The notes beneath the pieces were generated by a model that worked only from the letters and a program-made list of their open reading frames with translations, did no database searches and was not told where the DNA came from. This document shows, in pieces, positions 7,385 to 16,729 of a stretch of DNA of 64,000 bases. A program made the position numbers and the translations under genes. How positions within the stretch are numbered: position 1 is the stretch's first letter; every line of letters begins with the position of its first letter. The DNA lies in the NCBI RefSeq assembly GCF_030503675.1, contig NZ_CP129964.1, forward strand, positions 1,178,001-1,242,000, in the 5' to 3' direction. This stretch comes from Lutimonas zeaxanthinifaciens. GTDB taxonomy: Bacteria; Bacteroidota; Bacteroidia; Flavobacteriales; Flavobacteriaceae.

Positions 7385-8143
7385 ATGATAAAATTCTTTA
7401 GAAAAATTAGACAAAAACTACTATCTGAAAATAAATTCAGTAAATATTTACTTTATGCTGTTGGCGAAATCGTTCTTGTTGTAATTGGAATATTAATTGC
7501 GTTGCAAATCAATAATCAAAATATTTATAAGCAAGAAAGAACAATTGAAAAGACTTATCTTATAGCTCTGAAAGAAGAATTTGAGATCAACATAAATAAA
7601 TTGGACGAGACTATTGACTTAAACAACAATCTCATTGATAGTGCTCAAAGATTGATTGAAGTATTTCAAAATAATGTTATTGATACCATCTCGGAAAGAA
7701 CTTTAGTCAATTACTTATACCAAACACTTTCAAATGAAGTAAACTACTCACCAAGTAAAGGAGTATTGACAGAAATTATAAGTTCTGGGAATTTAAGACT
7801 TATTAAAAATCAAAAATTAAAACAAAAACTAGCCTCTTTCGAAAGCGCTATAGACAGAATAAGTCATCAAGAGAATGAAATAAATATTCCTCGACTCGAA
7901 ATCATGGAACATTTTAGGAATCAAGCGAATTACAAGCGATATTTAGAAGAACTCGGGAGGGAAACAAATTGGGCATCCATATTTGAAGATAGAAGTAATA
8001 AGGAACTTTTTAAGTCATTGCATTTTTTCAATAGTTTGTACTTTTTTCAAGCTACATCAATGGCGGCTAATAGGGTTTGTTATGTTCCTATTAAAGAAGA
8101 CATGGTAAAAACTTTAAAATTGATTAATTCCGAAATTGATTAA
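7385..8143 (+). CDS. DUF6090 family membrane-anchored protein (second copy)
   Basis: A 252-residue protein with the same N-terminal module as the gene at 4208 (KFFRKIRQ, then one membrane helix, GEIVLVVIGILIALQINNQ). The C-terminal domain is divergent and mostly helical, with IEKTYLIALKEEFEINI and an LTEIISSGNLRLIKN segment common in this family. Function unknown. It is a single-gene cassette between S7 and S8. The leader CTTCATTATGACCAACCAA is shared with the first copy, and its small frame overlaps this start codon in another phase. Confidence 0.8.
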   Translation: MIKFFRKIRQKLLSENKFSKYLLYAVGEIVLVVIGILIALQINNQNIYKQERTIEKTYLIALKEEFEININKLDETIDLNNNLIDSAQRLIEVFQNNVIDTISERTLVNYLYQTLSNEVNYSPSKGVLTEIISSGNLRLIKNQKLKQKLASFESAIDRISHQENEINIPRLEIMEHFRNQANYKRYLEELGRETNWASIFEDRSNKELFKSLHFFNSLYFFQATSMAANRVCYVPIKEDMVKTLKLINSEID

Positions 8144-8148
8144 AAGAA

Positions 8149-8202
8149 AAGCGAACAATGCATATAAGCCATTAAAAAGGCTCATATAATAGCCGGTTAG
8201 CT
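8149..8202 (+). repeat. S8: attC-like site, short form
   Basis: Left box AGCGAAC, arm CATATAAGCC, loop ATTAAAAA, arm GGCTCATATA, right box GTTAGCT. Same short subfamily as S4, S9 and S20. The following gap to 8442 is AT-rich and I see nothing else in it. Confidence 0.6.
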
Positions 8203-8441
8203 GCAATTTGAGTGAGATTGTAACAGCGACCCTTTTCAATCGTCAGAAATTAGTTGTGTTTATTAATTTTAATCCAAAATGAGTGTAATAATGGGTAATC
8301 CTAAATCCTTGACCTATTACGAAATCAATATAAAAATAAAGCTAGCAAGTCTTTGGACCTCTTTGATGTTTCTAGACATATAAGCTGACTGGATAGCCCA
8401 GCGCAATCCATATGCGAAACCTTTGTGAGCAATTATACCTT

Positions 8442-9515
8442 ATGAAAAAAATTCTAATAATACCCCTAATATTTACTGTACTTTCTTGTGCTGAAATATC
8501 AAAGAATAAAGAAACAGGTAATTCCTTAATGGAGAAAAGCCACTTTAGACACCTGCGTTATTTACTTAATGTTAAAAATGAAACCGCACAAAAATATTGG
8601 CCGGATTTCGGGACAAGTGACTTTCATCAACCTATCGTTTATTATAGCAAAGAAAACACCTTCGTGGTTAATCCATCAGAACACATTCTGAACAACTTCG
8701 ATTATCAAGCGGTGGACAGCTTTAACAAGATGCGCGTTATTCAACTACCTGATAGCTTTAATGACAACAGTTCTTTAAAATTTAATAACAGTGTGTCTAA
8801 CGACAGTTCCGAGCTTCATTACATGCAGCCAATCATGTATTTTCAAAGTTATAAGCTCACTAAAAAATTTCTTCAAGGGGACTTAAAAGACCTGGAAGAT
8901 TGGTCTATCATGGTTAGTCATGAGCTTTTTCACGGTTACCAATGGTCAAAACCAAAGATGTTTAACCAAGCAAGAACAGTTTCAATGCCTGGTGGTCCTG
9001 ACAAATTTCTTGGTTCTTACCATAAGGATCTTGACTGGTACAAAGAAAGTGTGGAAAAGGGAAATGATTTATTGAAGGCTATTTGGATTGATGGTACCGA
9101 TTTAAATCAAAATCTGAAGCAATTTGACTCTCTGCGTAATCTTAGGATTGAACGCATAAAACGAGAATATGATGTTGATATTCGAGCTGCTGAGGATTAT
9201 GAAATCACCATTGAAGGCAATGCACGCTACTTTGAATCATTGATAAAACGATATCTAGCTAAAAACAGACCAGATGCCTCCTTTTTGACTGATGAAGATA
9301 AAAAGAGCATCGTCAATATGTTTGCCGGATATGAAGTTTCAAAAGACAAAAATCTCTTTAACATCTATAATAGCAGGTATTATTACGTTATTGGATACAA
9401 TATTTCCATGATATTGGAGAAATATGAGCACGATTTTAAAAGTAGAATTAACACTGATGAGGTAAGCCTTTTAGAATTATTGAAGGAATTAAGAAGCTCA
9501 CAACAAGATATATAA
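8442..9515 (+). CDS. Putative HExxH metallopeptidase lipoprotein
   Basis: About 357 residues. I chose the ATG at 8442, not 8412, because it gives a signal peptide directly (MKKILIIPLIFTVLSC, lipobox VLSC). Mid-protein MVSHELFHGYQW is an HExxH zinc motif, and downstream EGNARYFE could supply the third (Glu) ligand, as in gluzincins. A Y-rich stretch RYYYVIGYNIS follows. A paralogue at 26621 has the same order (HEMFH, EGSARYIE, YHYTIGFN). I do not recognise a named family; protease activity is inferred from motifs. The last codons overlap the left box of S9. Confidence 0.6.
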   Translation: MKKILIIPLIFTVLSCAEISKNKETGNSLMEKSHFRHLRYLLNVKNETAQKYWPDFGTSDFHQPIVYYSKENTFVVNPSEHILNNFDYQAVDSFNKMRVIQLPDSFNDNSSLKFNNSVSNDSSELHYMQPIMYFQSYKLTKKFLQGDLKDLEDWSIMVSHELFHGYQWSKPKMFNQARTVSMPGGPDKFLGSYHKDLDWYKESVEKGNDLLKAIWIDGTDLNQNLKQFDSLRNLRIERIKREYDVDIRAAEDYEITIEGNARYFESLIKRYLAKNRPDASFLTDEDKKSIVNMFAGYEVSKDKNLFNIYNSRYYYVIGYNISMILEKYEHDFKSRINTDEVSLLELLKELRSSQQDI

Positions 9516-9552
9516 ACCATTAAAACGGCTCATAGCCAAGACCGTAGTAGTT
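9496..9552 (+). repeat. S9: degenerate attC-like site, short form
   Basis: TCACAAC at the end of the upstream gene, then ATATATAAACC, loop ATTAAAACG, GGCTCATAGCC and a right end CGTAGTAGTTAA. It shares the loop and arms of S4/S8, but the right box is eroded. Low pairing in the outer boxes. Confidence 0.4.
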
Positions 9553-9568
9553 AATTAGAAAAAAACAG

Positions 9569-10954
9569 ATGAAATATTTATTAGTAACAGTACTCTTTTT
9601 ATCAAGCTCTTTACTCAAAGCGCAAACTCAAAATACTTTGTCGAATACTGATAAGGTTTATGGATTGTCAAAGTTCTGGCAAGAGGTAAATTATAATTTT
9701 GTTTTTATTGATAAAGTAGATAGGACTCAATGGGAAGACGATTTTAAGTTGTTGATAGAGGAAGTTCAAAAAACTGAGAATGATTATGAGTATTATCGGC
9801 TTTTACAAAAGTTTTGTGCAACCTTAAAGGATGGACATACCAATGTCTATTTTCCAGACACCATACGTAACTCCCTATTCACTTCATATTTCGGAGCGTA
9901 CCGTTTATTTCTCACAAACATTGATGGCAAGGCAATCATCACGCGAATAAACCTCAGTAAGAAAGATGAAATCCCTATTGGGACTGAAGTGATTAAAGTC
10001 AATGGAATGAAGACACAAGAGTACCTGGAACAGGAGGTGATACCATACATATCCTCATCAACTGATCATATTTTAATGGATTGGGCAGTTTCAAGAATGT
10101 TTCGGGCACCAAAGGGAACTAGCTTCGATATTACGCTTAAGTTACCTAATGGGGAGAGAAAAGACTTAACCATCACTCACGAAGAGACCACCGAAAAAGA
10201 AGTCTATCCGGCATTTGAAGAAAGAGAATTGATGGATTTCAAATGGTACAAAGATGATGTTGCTTACATTAGCCTAAACAGTTTTAGCAACCCAAAAATT
10301 GATAGCTTATTTATAGACAAGCTACCCGAACTGAGGAATGCTAAAAAGCTGATAGTTGATTTAAGGTTTAACGGTGGTGGTAACACAAGCATCGGGACTC
10401 AGATTCTCCAATACCTAACTTATGACAGTGTACTTTACGGTTCTGCCTACTCGAGCAGGCTACATATCCCAACATTTAAGGCATGGGGCAAATGGTATTC
10501 GCTAAAAGATACCATAGGTTCATCGGAGGAAGATAAGAAATGGCTTAAACAGGCGGTACTATCTTACCAAGACAGATATTTCCATTACTTTCCTTATAAA
10601 CCAACTTCCATTGATCTGGATAGAGAAGAAAGGATCGTAATCCCTACAGCTATCCTTATCGGACACAATACGGCGTCCGCAGCAGAAGACTTCTTAATAG
10701 CGGCGGATAACCAAAAGCACATGGTTAAGATAGGTGAGCCAACATTTGGGAGTACCGGACAGCCTCTTTCATTCGATATGCCCGGTGGTGGTTCTGCTAG
10801 AATTTGTACAAAGAAAGATACTTATCCAGGAGGAAAAGAGTTTGTGGGATATGGGATTTTACCCGATATACAAGTTACCAAATCTTACGATGACTACATG
10901 GAAAACAAGGACCCAGTTCTTGAAAAAGCGATTCAATACTTAGACAAAAAATAA
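9569..10954 (+). CDS. S41 family (C-terminal processing-like) serine peptidase
   Basis: A 461-residue protein with a signal peptide (cut near KAQ, residue 19). It has an N-terminal helical domain with LKDGHTNVYFP, a PDZ-like segment around residues 115-210, and an S41 catalytic domain with LIVDLRFNGGGNT (264-273). IGHNTASAAEDF contains the likely nucleophile Ser370, and a GGGSARI...GIL closing segment follows. It acts outside the cytoplasm on unknown peptides. It is followed 25 bases later by the ceramidase-like gene, possibly in one transcript. Confidence 0.85.
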   Translation: MKYLLVTVLFLSSSLLKAQTQNTLSNTDKVYGLSKFWQEVNYNFVFIDKVDRTQWEDDFKLLIEEVQKTENDYEYYRLLQKFCATLKDGHTNVYFPDTIRNSLFTSYFGAYRLFLTNIDGKAIITRINLSKKDEIPIGTEVIKVNGMKTQEYLEQEVIPYISSSTDHILMDWAVSRMFRAPKGTSFDITLKLPNGERKDLTITHEETTEKEVYPAFEERELMDFKWYKDDVAYISLNSFSNPKIDSLFIDKLPELRNAKKLIVDLRFNGGGNTSIGTQILQYLTYDSVLYGSAYSSRLHIPTFKAWGKWYSLKDTIGSSEEDKKWLKQAVLSYQDRYFHYFPYKPTSIDLDREERIVIPTAILIGHNTASAAEDFLIAADNQKHMVKIGEPTFGSTGQPLSFDMPGGGSARICTKKDTYPGGKEFVGYGILPDIQVTKSYDDYMENKDPVLEKAIQYLDKK

Positions 10955-10979
10955 GAAATAGACTCTAAACAATCCTAAA

Positions 10980-12485
10980 ATGAAAATCATCAAATTCATT
11001 GGCATAACATTAATACTGCTTCTTATCATTGCATTACTCTACTTTCTATATCAAACCCGAGATCGGTATGAAGGCTATGAGGTGAATATTCATATTGAGA
11101 ATAACCCAGTCGGTTCAATAAAATCGGGTTTTGCTGCCGTCTCCATTACGCCCGAAATTGTGGATACATGGAATGATGTAGACAACAATGCACGCTACGA
11201 GCCTGAAAATGGAGATACGTTTAACGACAATAATAAAAATGGAAAGTTTGATGCGTTTTGGATTGCAGGTTTTGACAACCGAAGAGCCGCCAATGGAGTA
11301 CATGATCAACTCTGGGCACGAACCATGATCCTTGACGATGGAACAAGCCGAATGGCCATTGTTTCTCTTGATGCCATTGGATTTTTTCACGATCAGGTCA
11401 TTGAAGTGCGAAAAAGACTTAAAGATGAGTTAGGAATTGATTATTGTATGATAGCTTCAACCCATGTTCACGAAGCTCCTGATTTAATGGGAATTTGGGG
11501 AGAAAGCGAGTATAAAAGTGGAATAAATAAAGAGTACCTAGAGTTTGTAATCAATCAAACAGTTAAATCGGTTGAAGATGCCATCAAAGATTTAGAACCT
11601 GTACAGTTGCACTTTGCCAAAGGTGAAGAAGAAACAACTGTCACCGATACGCGCAAACCTTTTGTTCGTGATTCAGGGATATATATCATCCAGGCAAAAA
11701 ACGAGAAGGGAGACGTTAAAGGAACGCTTGTTTCATGGGCGAACCATCCAGAGACTTTATGGAGTAAGAACTTATTGTTAAGTTCTGATTTCCCACATTA
11801 TCTAAGAAAGAATGTAGAGGAAAAATCGGGTGGTATTTGTGTATATCTAAATGGTGCTATCGGAGGACTGATGACCACACACCCAGATGTGGAGGTAACT
11901 CATCCGACAACTGGAAATAGAATAAAAGAACCAAGTTTTCAAAAGGCTGAAGCGCAAGGGCTGATTCTTTCTGAAAATATATTAAATGCTCTAAAAAACT
12001 CAACGGACTCAATACGTGAAGGCTCAATTGCCTTGTCGGCGAAAACGTTCAACTTACCGATGGATAATGATATTTTTAAATTAGGATTAGTTGCGGGAGT
12101 TTTAGATAGAGGCATGGTTAAACGATGGGAAGTAAGGACGGAAATGGCGGCATGGGGTATTGGTCCTGCATCATTTTTAACCATACCAGGTGAAATTTAC
12201 CCTGAAATTATACTTGGTGGAATTGATACGCCTAAAGGACAAGATATCCATGTTTCTGCAGTAGAAATCCCTCCTCTTCAAAGTAAAATGCCAAGAAAGT
12301 ATCAATTTGTTATTGGACAAGCCAATGACGCCTTGGGATATATTATTCCAAAAAGTCAATGGGATAACAAAGAGCCATGGACATATGGAGACGAACAACT
12401 GTACGGTGAAGTCAACTCTTTGGGACCTGAAACGGCACCACTTATTCATGGGAAAGGCTTAGAGTTATTGAATGATATCAAGTAG
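10980..12485 (+). CDS. Neutral/alkaline ceramidase-like hydrolase, membrane-anchored
   Basis: A 501-residue protein with an N-terminal membrane helix (about 5-24). The motif STHVHEAPD (160-168) matches the zinc-binding segment of neutral ceramidases (His162, His164), preceded by the strand AIVSLDAIGF. VSWANHPE and the late AVEIPPLQSK/NDALGYI segments also fit that family. An Asp/Asn-rich insertion at 64-92 ends in DNNKNGKFDA, which resembles a calcium-binding EF-hand loop. Substrate unknown; sphingolipid-like amides are a family-based guess. Confidence 0.7.
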   Translation: MKIIKFIGITLILLLIIALLYFLYQTRDRYEGYEVNIHIENNPVGSIKSGFAAVSITPEIVDTWNDVDNNARYEPENGDTFNDNNKNGKFDAFWIAGFDNRRAANGVHDQLWARTMILDDGTSRMAIVSLDAIGFFHDQVIEVRKRLKDELGIDYCMIASTHVHEAPDLMGIWGESEYKSGINKEYLEFVINQTVKSVEDAIKDLEPVQLHFAKGEEETTVTDTRKPFVRDSGIYIIQAKNEKGDVKGTLVSWANHPETLWSKNLLLSSDFPHYLRKNVEEKSGGICVYLNGAIGGLMTTHPDVEVTHPTTGNRIKEPSFQKAEAQGLILSENILNALKNSTDSIREGSIALSAKTFNLPMDNDIFKLGLVAGVLDRGMVKRWEVRTEMAAWGIGPASFLTIPGEIYPEIILGGIDTPKGQDIHVSAVEIPPLQSKMPRKYQFVIGQANDALGYIIPKSQWDNKEPWTYGDEQLYGEVNSLGPETAPLIHGKGLELLNDIK

Positions 12486-12680
12486 CTAACGGAATCAGTT
12501 TGGGAACAATTTGACGACTTGTGCTTTGAATGAATACTGACTCCTTGAAAGAATGGGCAGCGATGTTATTTCAAGTATTGGATTACGAATTTTGAATTAT
12601 ATCCGAGCCCTATCTCGTTTTTTTTATCAAATCATTTCATTATTTTTGACCGTCATCTGAAAAAACAGATATTATTCTTT

Positions 12681-13736
12681 ATGAGCATTTACCTTAGGCG
12701 TATTTTACCTTTCATTATATTCTTAATAGGGAATTACTGTTATGGGCAATATTCTATTTCCGGATATCTGGATACACCCGAAAAAAACAAACGAGTATAT
12801 CTGTGCTTATTAAAGTTTGATGAACTGAATGCTATAGGTTCAAATCAAATCCTAACGTCTACCGTAACAGATAGTTTGGGATACTTTTCTTTTGAAGGAA
12901 GTTTGCTTTCAGATAAACACGCCTTATATCGTATTTATGCTAATTTGGATGAAGATGTTGAAGGCGTGCAAAAATACGATATGGAAGACCTTAAAAACTT
13001 TCACAATTTTATTTTCTCTAATAAAGACACCATCGTATTTGAAAAGAACAAAAAATTCTGGTTTTCCAGTAATAGCAATACCAATTCGATTGATAAAGAA
13101 TGGAATGCATATGGTTCCTATATTGATAAATTGCGCGCAGAGTTTTCAGACTTTAACAATCAGGAAATGATCAAACAAACCACTGAACAATTTCTGTCGG
13201 AATTAAAGTCTTTTGTACTTGAGAAAGAAACACATCCCTTAACAACTTTGATTTTACTAGGAAGCCTGCCAGAAAGCGGGATTAAAAAAGACTTGAACGA
13301 TGACCCGGAATTCTACGTTCAACTTCTTGGCCAACTTAATGACTATTATGATAATTCCTCTTATGCGCTGCAATATAGAAGCTTTTTGGATGATCAGTAC
13401 AGGTCTGAAACCAAAGAAGATCTGGCCTTCTTCAAAAAGTTAAGTTATGCTTTGGGTTTTTTATGTCTTCTGTTTTTAGGAGGCCTGGTATTTTTAAGTA
13501 TCAAACTAAAACAAGCCGGAATTATACAACAGACACCTATAGATTTTAGTCTTACTACCCAGGAGGAAAAGGTGGCGGAATTGATGATTGACAACAAAAC
13601 CAACAAAGAAATTGCTTCAGAACTCTTTATATCCTTAAACACCGTAAAAACTCATATTCGCAATCTTTACGCGAAGCTAGAAGTGAGTAATCGCACGGAA
13701 TTTGTGGAGAAATTTAAAAATCACCCCAGGGATTAG
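12681..13736 (+). CDS. Membrane-bound LuxR-type regulator with DUF4369-like sensor region
   Basis: A 351-residue protein with a signal peptide (ends YGQ). An extracytoplasmic region opens SISGYLDTPEKNKRVYLCLL, with TDSLGYFSFEGSL, resembling DUF4369 domains. A transmembrane helix lies near 255-275 (LGFLCLLFLGGLVFLS). A cytoplasmic GerE/LuxR helix-turn-helix lies at about 293-345 (LTTQEEKVAELMIDNKTNKEIA). It looks like a one-component transmembrane regulator. Its position just before the CBM20 esterase cluster suggests, but does not prove, that it controls that cluster. Confidence 0.7.
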   Translation: MSIYLRRILPFIIFLIGNYCYGQYSISGYLDTPEKNKRVYLCLLKFDELNAIGSNQILTSTVTDSLGYFSFEGSLLSDKHALYRIYANLDEDVEGVQKYDMEDLKNFHNFIFSNKDTIVFEKNKKFWFSSNSNTNSIDKEWNAYGSYIDKLRAEFSDFNNQEMIKQTTEQFLSELKSFVLEKETHPLTTLILLGSLPESGIKKDLNDDPEFYVQLLGQLNDYYDNSSYALQYRSFLDDQYRSETKEDLAFFKKLSYALGFLCLLFLGGLVFLSIKLKQAGIIQQTPIDFSLTTQEEKVAELMIDNKTNKEIASELFISLNTVKTHIRNLYAKLEVSNRTEFVEKFKNHPRD

Positions 13737-13808
13737 CCCCTAAATCACCACCACTTTCCTTTAATTTCCACGACATCACCGATACTTTTGTTCAAAAAAA
13801 TAATCGAC

Positions 13809-15527
13809 ATGAGCAAAAAATCAATCACACTAAAAATCATGCTATTGTTAACAGTAATGGTTTTTAGTCAGACAACACAAACAATTAAAGTTATTGTACC
13901 GAACAAAACTGACGACGTTTACATAACGGGAAATCAGGAAGCATTAGGAAACTGGAATCCCAAACAGGTAATAATGGAAAAAATCTCAGACTACGAAAGA
14001 AGTATTTCTGTAGATCTTAGCTATCCAGCCGAATTTAAATTCACAAAAGGCGATTGGAATTCTGAAGGCATCATTAAAGCGCTTAATGACAATCCTAATC
14101 AGAAAATTGAATCGACAGAGTCTAAAAACATTTTCACCATTAAAGGGTGGTCAAATGACATAGACAGTGAAGTTTTAGGTTTAGATTATCAAGTTGAATT
14201 TTTAGCTTCTCAATATGTTTTGGGTGGTGGTAGACAGATTAAAATTGCACTACCCAACAATTACGATCCAAAGAAAAAATACCCGGTTTTTTACATCACC
14301 GATGGTGAATGGAGAAACTTTGGCGTAGCTAAGAACTATTTAGAAAGCATGGCAGGTGAACCATACAATATTGTTCCAGAAACCATCTTGGTAGGAATAG
14401 TTCATGGAAGTAGTAATGGAGAATCGAATAGAAACAAAGATTTAGATGTCTATTATGAAGAGACTGGACAACAGTTTAAAAATTTCTTATTTCAAGAGTT
14501 GGTGCCATACATCAACAAAACGTACAGTACCTCTGGATTTAATGTAATGATCGGGCATTCTAACGGAGCTGAATACAATCACTACTTATTCTTAGAGGAA
14601 GACAATCCGTTTGGAGGTTTTATATCCATATCCACCAATTTCTTTGGGAAACGAAAAAACAAAGATGTCGATACCAAAATGGGAGGTGCTATGAAAAACT
14701 ATAACGGAGACACCTTCTACTATTTTGTTGCCAACGCTAAATACGATTCACCAGACAGAATACAAGCTGGCGATGATTATGAAAAAATGTACGATACCAA
14801 TCCGAATCCAAAATTTCAATTTCAGAAGAAGTTTTATGAAAAGGATCACAACTCTGTTGTACCACCTGCACTGTTTGATGCCATATCTTTTGTATATAAA
14901 GACTACAAACAAATGGAAAAATACAACACCTTTTATGAGTTAAGAGACAATTATGCAAAAGACATGAAGACTTTGTATGGTTTAGATATAGAATACACAT
15001 TTAGTGATGTAGAAGGTCTTTTTGGTAAAATCTTCGAAACTAAAGATAAGAAACAACTGGATGCATTTTATGCCTTTATAGAAGAACACAAGCTATTTCG
15101 AAATGGAGTAACTCAAGAACAAGGGGGTATGGATGCCATGAACCAAGGGAACCTTTATTACCATATTGGAGCTTATAAAACTGGTACTATAAAATTCACA
15201 GAAGCCCTTGAGGAATTGAATAAAACCGTAGAGCCCATGGTCTATTTTGGAAACTTTGATTTTATAGTGGATTGCTTCAAAAAAATAGAAGACCACAAAA
15301 CATTAATGGAAATCTTAATCAAAAGCCGAGACTTTGCCTCTACTAATAAGGTGTATGATGATGGTAATAAAAACATTTTGTTAAAACTTAATTATTTGAT
15401 TGCCACAGTATCGGCCGAGCACAACATTGCCAAAAAAGAAGGCAAAAAAGCGAAGGAATATTGTATCGACAACTACTTCGAAAACAAGCTTTTTGATTTG
15501 GATGAAATGAATCAATTGAGCATCTAA
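13809..15527 (+). CDS. Secreted esterase with N-terminal CBM20 starch-binding-like domain
   Basis: About 572 residues. I chose the ATG at 13809 over the upstream TTG (13788) because it opens a clean signal peptide (ends VFSQ). Mature residues ~20-110 form a CBM20 domain (KVIVPNKTDDVYITGNQ, LGNWNP, EFKFTKGDW). An alpha/beta-hydrolase esterase of the Fes/IroE-like type follows, with nucleophile motif GHSNGAEY and His near KDHNSVVP. A C-terminal TPR-like helical tail completes the protein. The next gene has the same two domains in reverse order. Confidence 0.75.
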   Translation: MSKKSITLKIMLLLTVMVFSQTTQTIKVIVPNKTDDVYITGNQEALGNWNPKQVIMEKISDYERSISVDLSYPAEFKFTKGDWNSEGIIKALNDNPNQKIESTESKNIFTIKGWSNDIDSEVLGLDYQVEFLASQYVLGGGRQIKIALPNNYDPKKKYPVFYITDGEWRNFGVAKNYLESMAGEPYNIVPETILVGIVHGSSNGESNRNKDLDVYYEETGQQFKNFLFQELVPYINKTYSTSGFNVMIGHSNGAEYNHYLFLEEDNPFGGFISISTNFFGKRKNKDVDTKMGGAMKNYNGDTFYYFVANAKYDSPDRIQAGDDYEKMYDTNPNPKFQFQKKFYEKDHNSVVPPALFDAISFVYKDYKQMEKYNTFYELRDNYAKDMKTLYGLDIEYTFSDVEGLFGKIFETKDKKQLDAFYAFIEEHKLFRNGVTQEQGGMDAMNQGNLYYHIGAYKTGTIKFTEALEELNKTVEPMVYFGNFDFIVDCFKKIEDHKTLMEILIKSRDFASTNKVYDDGNKNILLKLNYLIATVSAEHNIAKKEGKKAKEYCIDNYFENKLFDLDEMNQLSI

Positions 15528-15554
15528 ATAAATCCGAACCAATAAAATTTTACA

Positions 15555-16715
15555 ATGAGAAATCTATTTATAATCGCAATATGCTTCCTGAGTATGACTA
15601 TGTCTTCACAGGAAGTTGAGAAAATCAAAGTATTTTCCAAAGAGTTATCTCAAACTAGAGAAATTAGTATCTACAAACCTCTGGGATATGAAGAATACGT
15701 AAATCGTTATTATGATGTGTTCTATGTTTTTGACGCACAGGCTTCAGCATTGCCAAAATACGTCAGCGCTATTTCAGAAATCTTGCAAGGTGACAGTCAT
15801 AAAGGTGCCATTGTAGTAGGCATATCGGCTACTTACATTAAAAACCCAGAATATGCCAGAAATCACGATTTTCTTCCTGAAGATTTTGATGTTACCGGGA
15901 AAGGTTCTTATGGTAATCAAAACCAATTTTTTGCCTATGTAAAAAATGAAGTGATTCCTTATGTAGAAGACAACTATCGGATTAGAAGACATAGAACAGC
16001 TATTGGACATTCTTTGGGAGGTTCATTTGTAATACATACTTTACTAAATAATCCAACACTTTTTGACAATTATGTAGCCGTTTCCCCAAACCTTTCTTAT
16101 AAAGAAGAACGCTTGGTGAAAGGCTTAGAAAATTTTGATTTTAACCAACTAAAGGGCACCAAGTTTATCTATTTGAGTCATTCTGAAGAAAATGATGAAC
16201 AAAAGTGGAAAGGTTGGAAATCAGCTAATGATAGGGCCTATAAAGTATTGAAAGCAATTCCCAAAAATTCAAATGTTCAGGCTTTAGTAGAGCAATTTCC
16301 GAATGAAGATCATTTATCGAACTTTGCCACAAGTGTGAACTCAGCCATGAGAACATACTTCAAAACAGTTCTTCCACAACAGCATGATGAACTAGGTGAA
16401 GAAAGTTATTCAATTACCATAAGAGCCAAAGTGCCTGATGAAAATGATGAATTATACATTACAGGAAATCAGGAAAACATAGGAAATTGGAATCCTGGGT
16501 TACTAAAAATGAAAAAGGTATCTGCTTTCGAAAGAGAACTTAAACTAAGCGTAAAAGATATCACTGAATTTAAGTTTACTCGAGGAAGTTGGGATTCCGA
16601 TGCCTGGGTAAAATCGGCAAACGGGTTTTCTAATTTTAATAGTGTTATCAGGCCAAAAGAAGGACAAACCTATGCTTTTGAAATTGAAACCTATAGTGAT
16701 CGAATGAATAATTAA
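15555..16715 (+). CDS. Secreted esterase with C-terminal CBM20 domain
   Basis: A 386-residue protein with a signal peptide (ends MSSQE). An esterase domain occupies ~20-270 with nucleophile motif GHSLGGSF and a late NEDHLSN segment for the catalytic His. A CBM20 domain fills ~285-385 (SITIRAKVPDENDELYITGNQ, IGNWNP, EFKFTRGSWDSD). It starts 27 bases after the previous gene. The two CBM20 domains resemble each other more than generic CBM20 modules do (YITGNQE.. GNWNP, EFKFT+G.W), pointing to recent domain shuffling. Confidence 0.75.
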   Translation: MRNLFIIAICFLSMTMSSQEVEKIKVFSKELSQTREISIYKPLGYEEYVNRYYDVFYVFDAQASALPKYVSAISEILQGDSHKGAIVVGISATYIKNPEYARNHDFLPEDFDVTGKGSYGNQNQFFAYVKNEVIPYVEDNYRIRRHRTAIGHSLGGSFVIHTLLNNPTLFDNYVAVSPNLSYKEERLVKGLENFDFNQLKGTKFIYLSHSEENDEQKWKGWKSANDRAYKVLKAIPKNSNVQALVEQFPNEDHLSNFATSVNSAMRTYFKTVLPQQHDELGEESYSITIRAKVPDENDELYITGNQENIGNWNPGLLKMKKVSAFERELKLSVKDITEFKFTRGSWDSDAWVKSANGFSNFNSVIRPKEGQTYAFEIETYSDRMNN

Positions 16716-16729
16716 GCAAAAAGGGAAAA

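Noticed and set aside
12486-12680. An attC-like site between the ceramidase-like and LuxR-type genes
   Set aside because: AGCTAACGG near 12484 resembles a left box, but no inner arms or right box follow.
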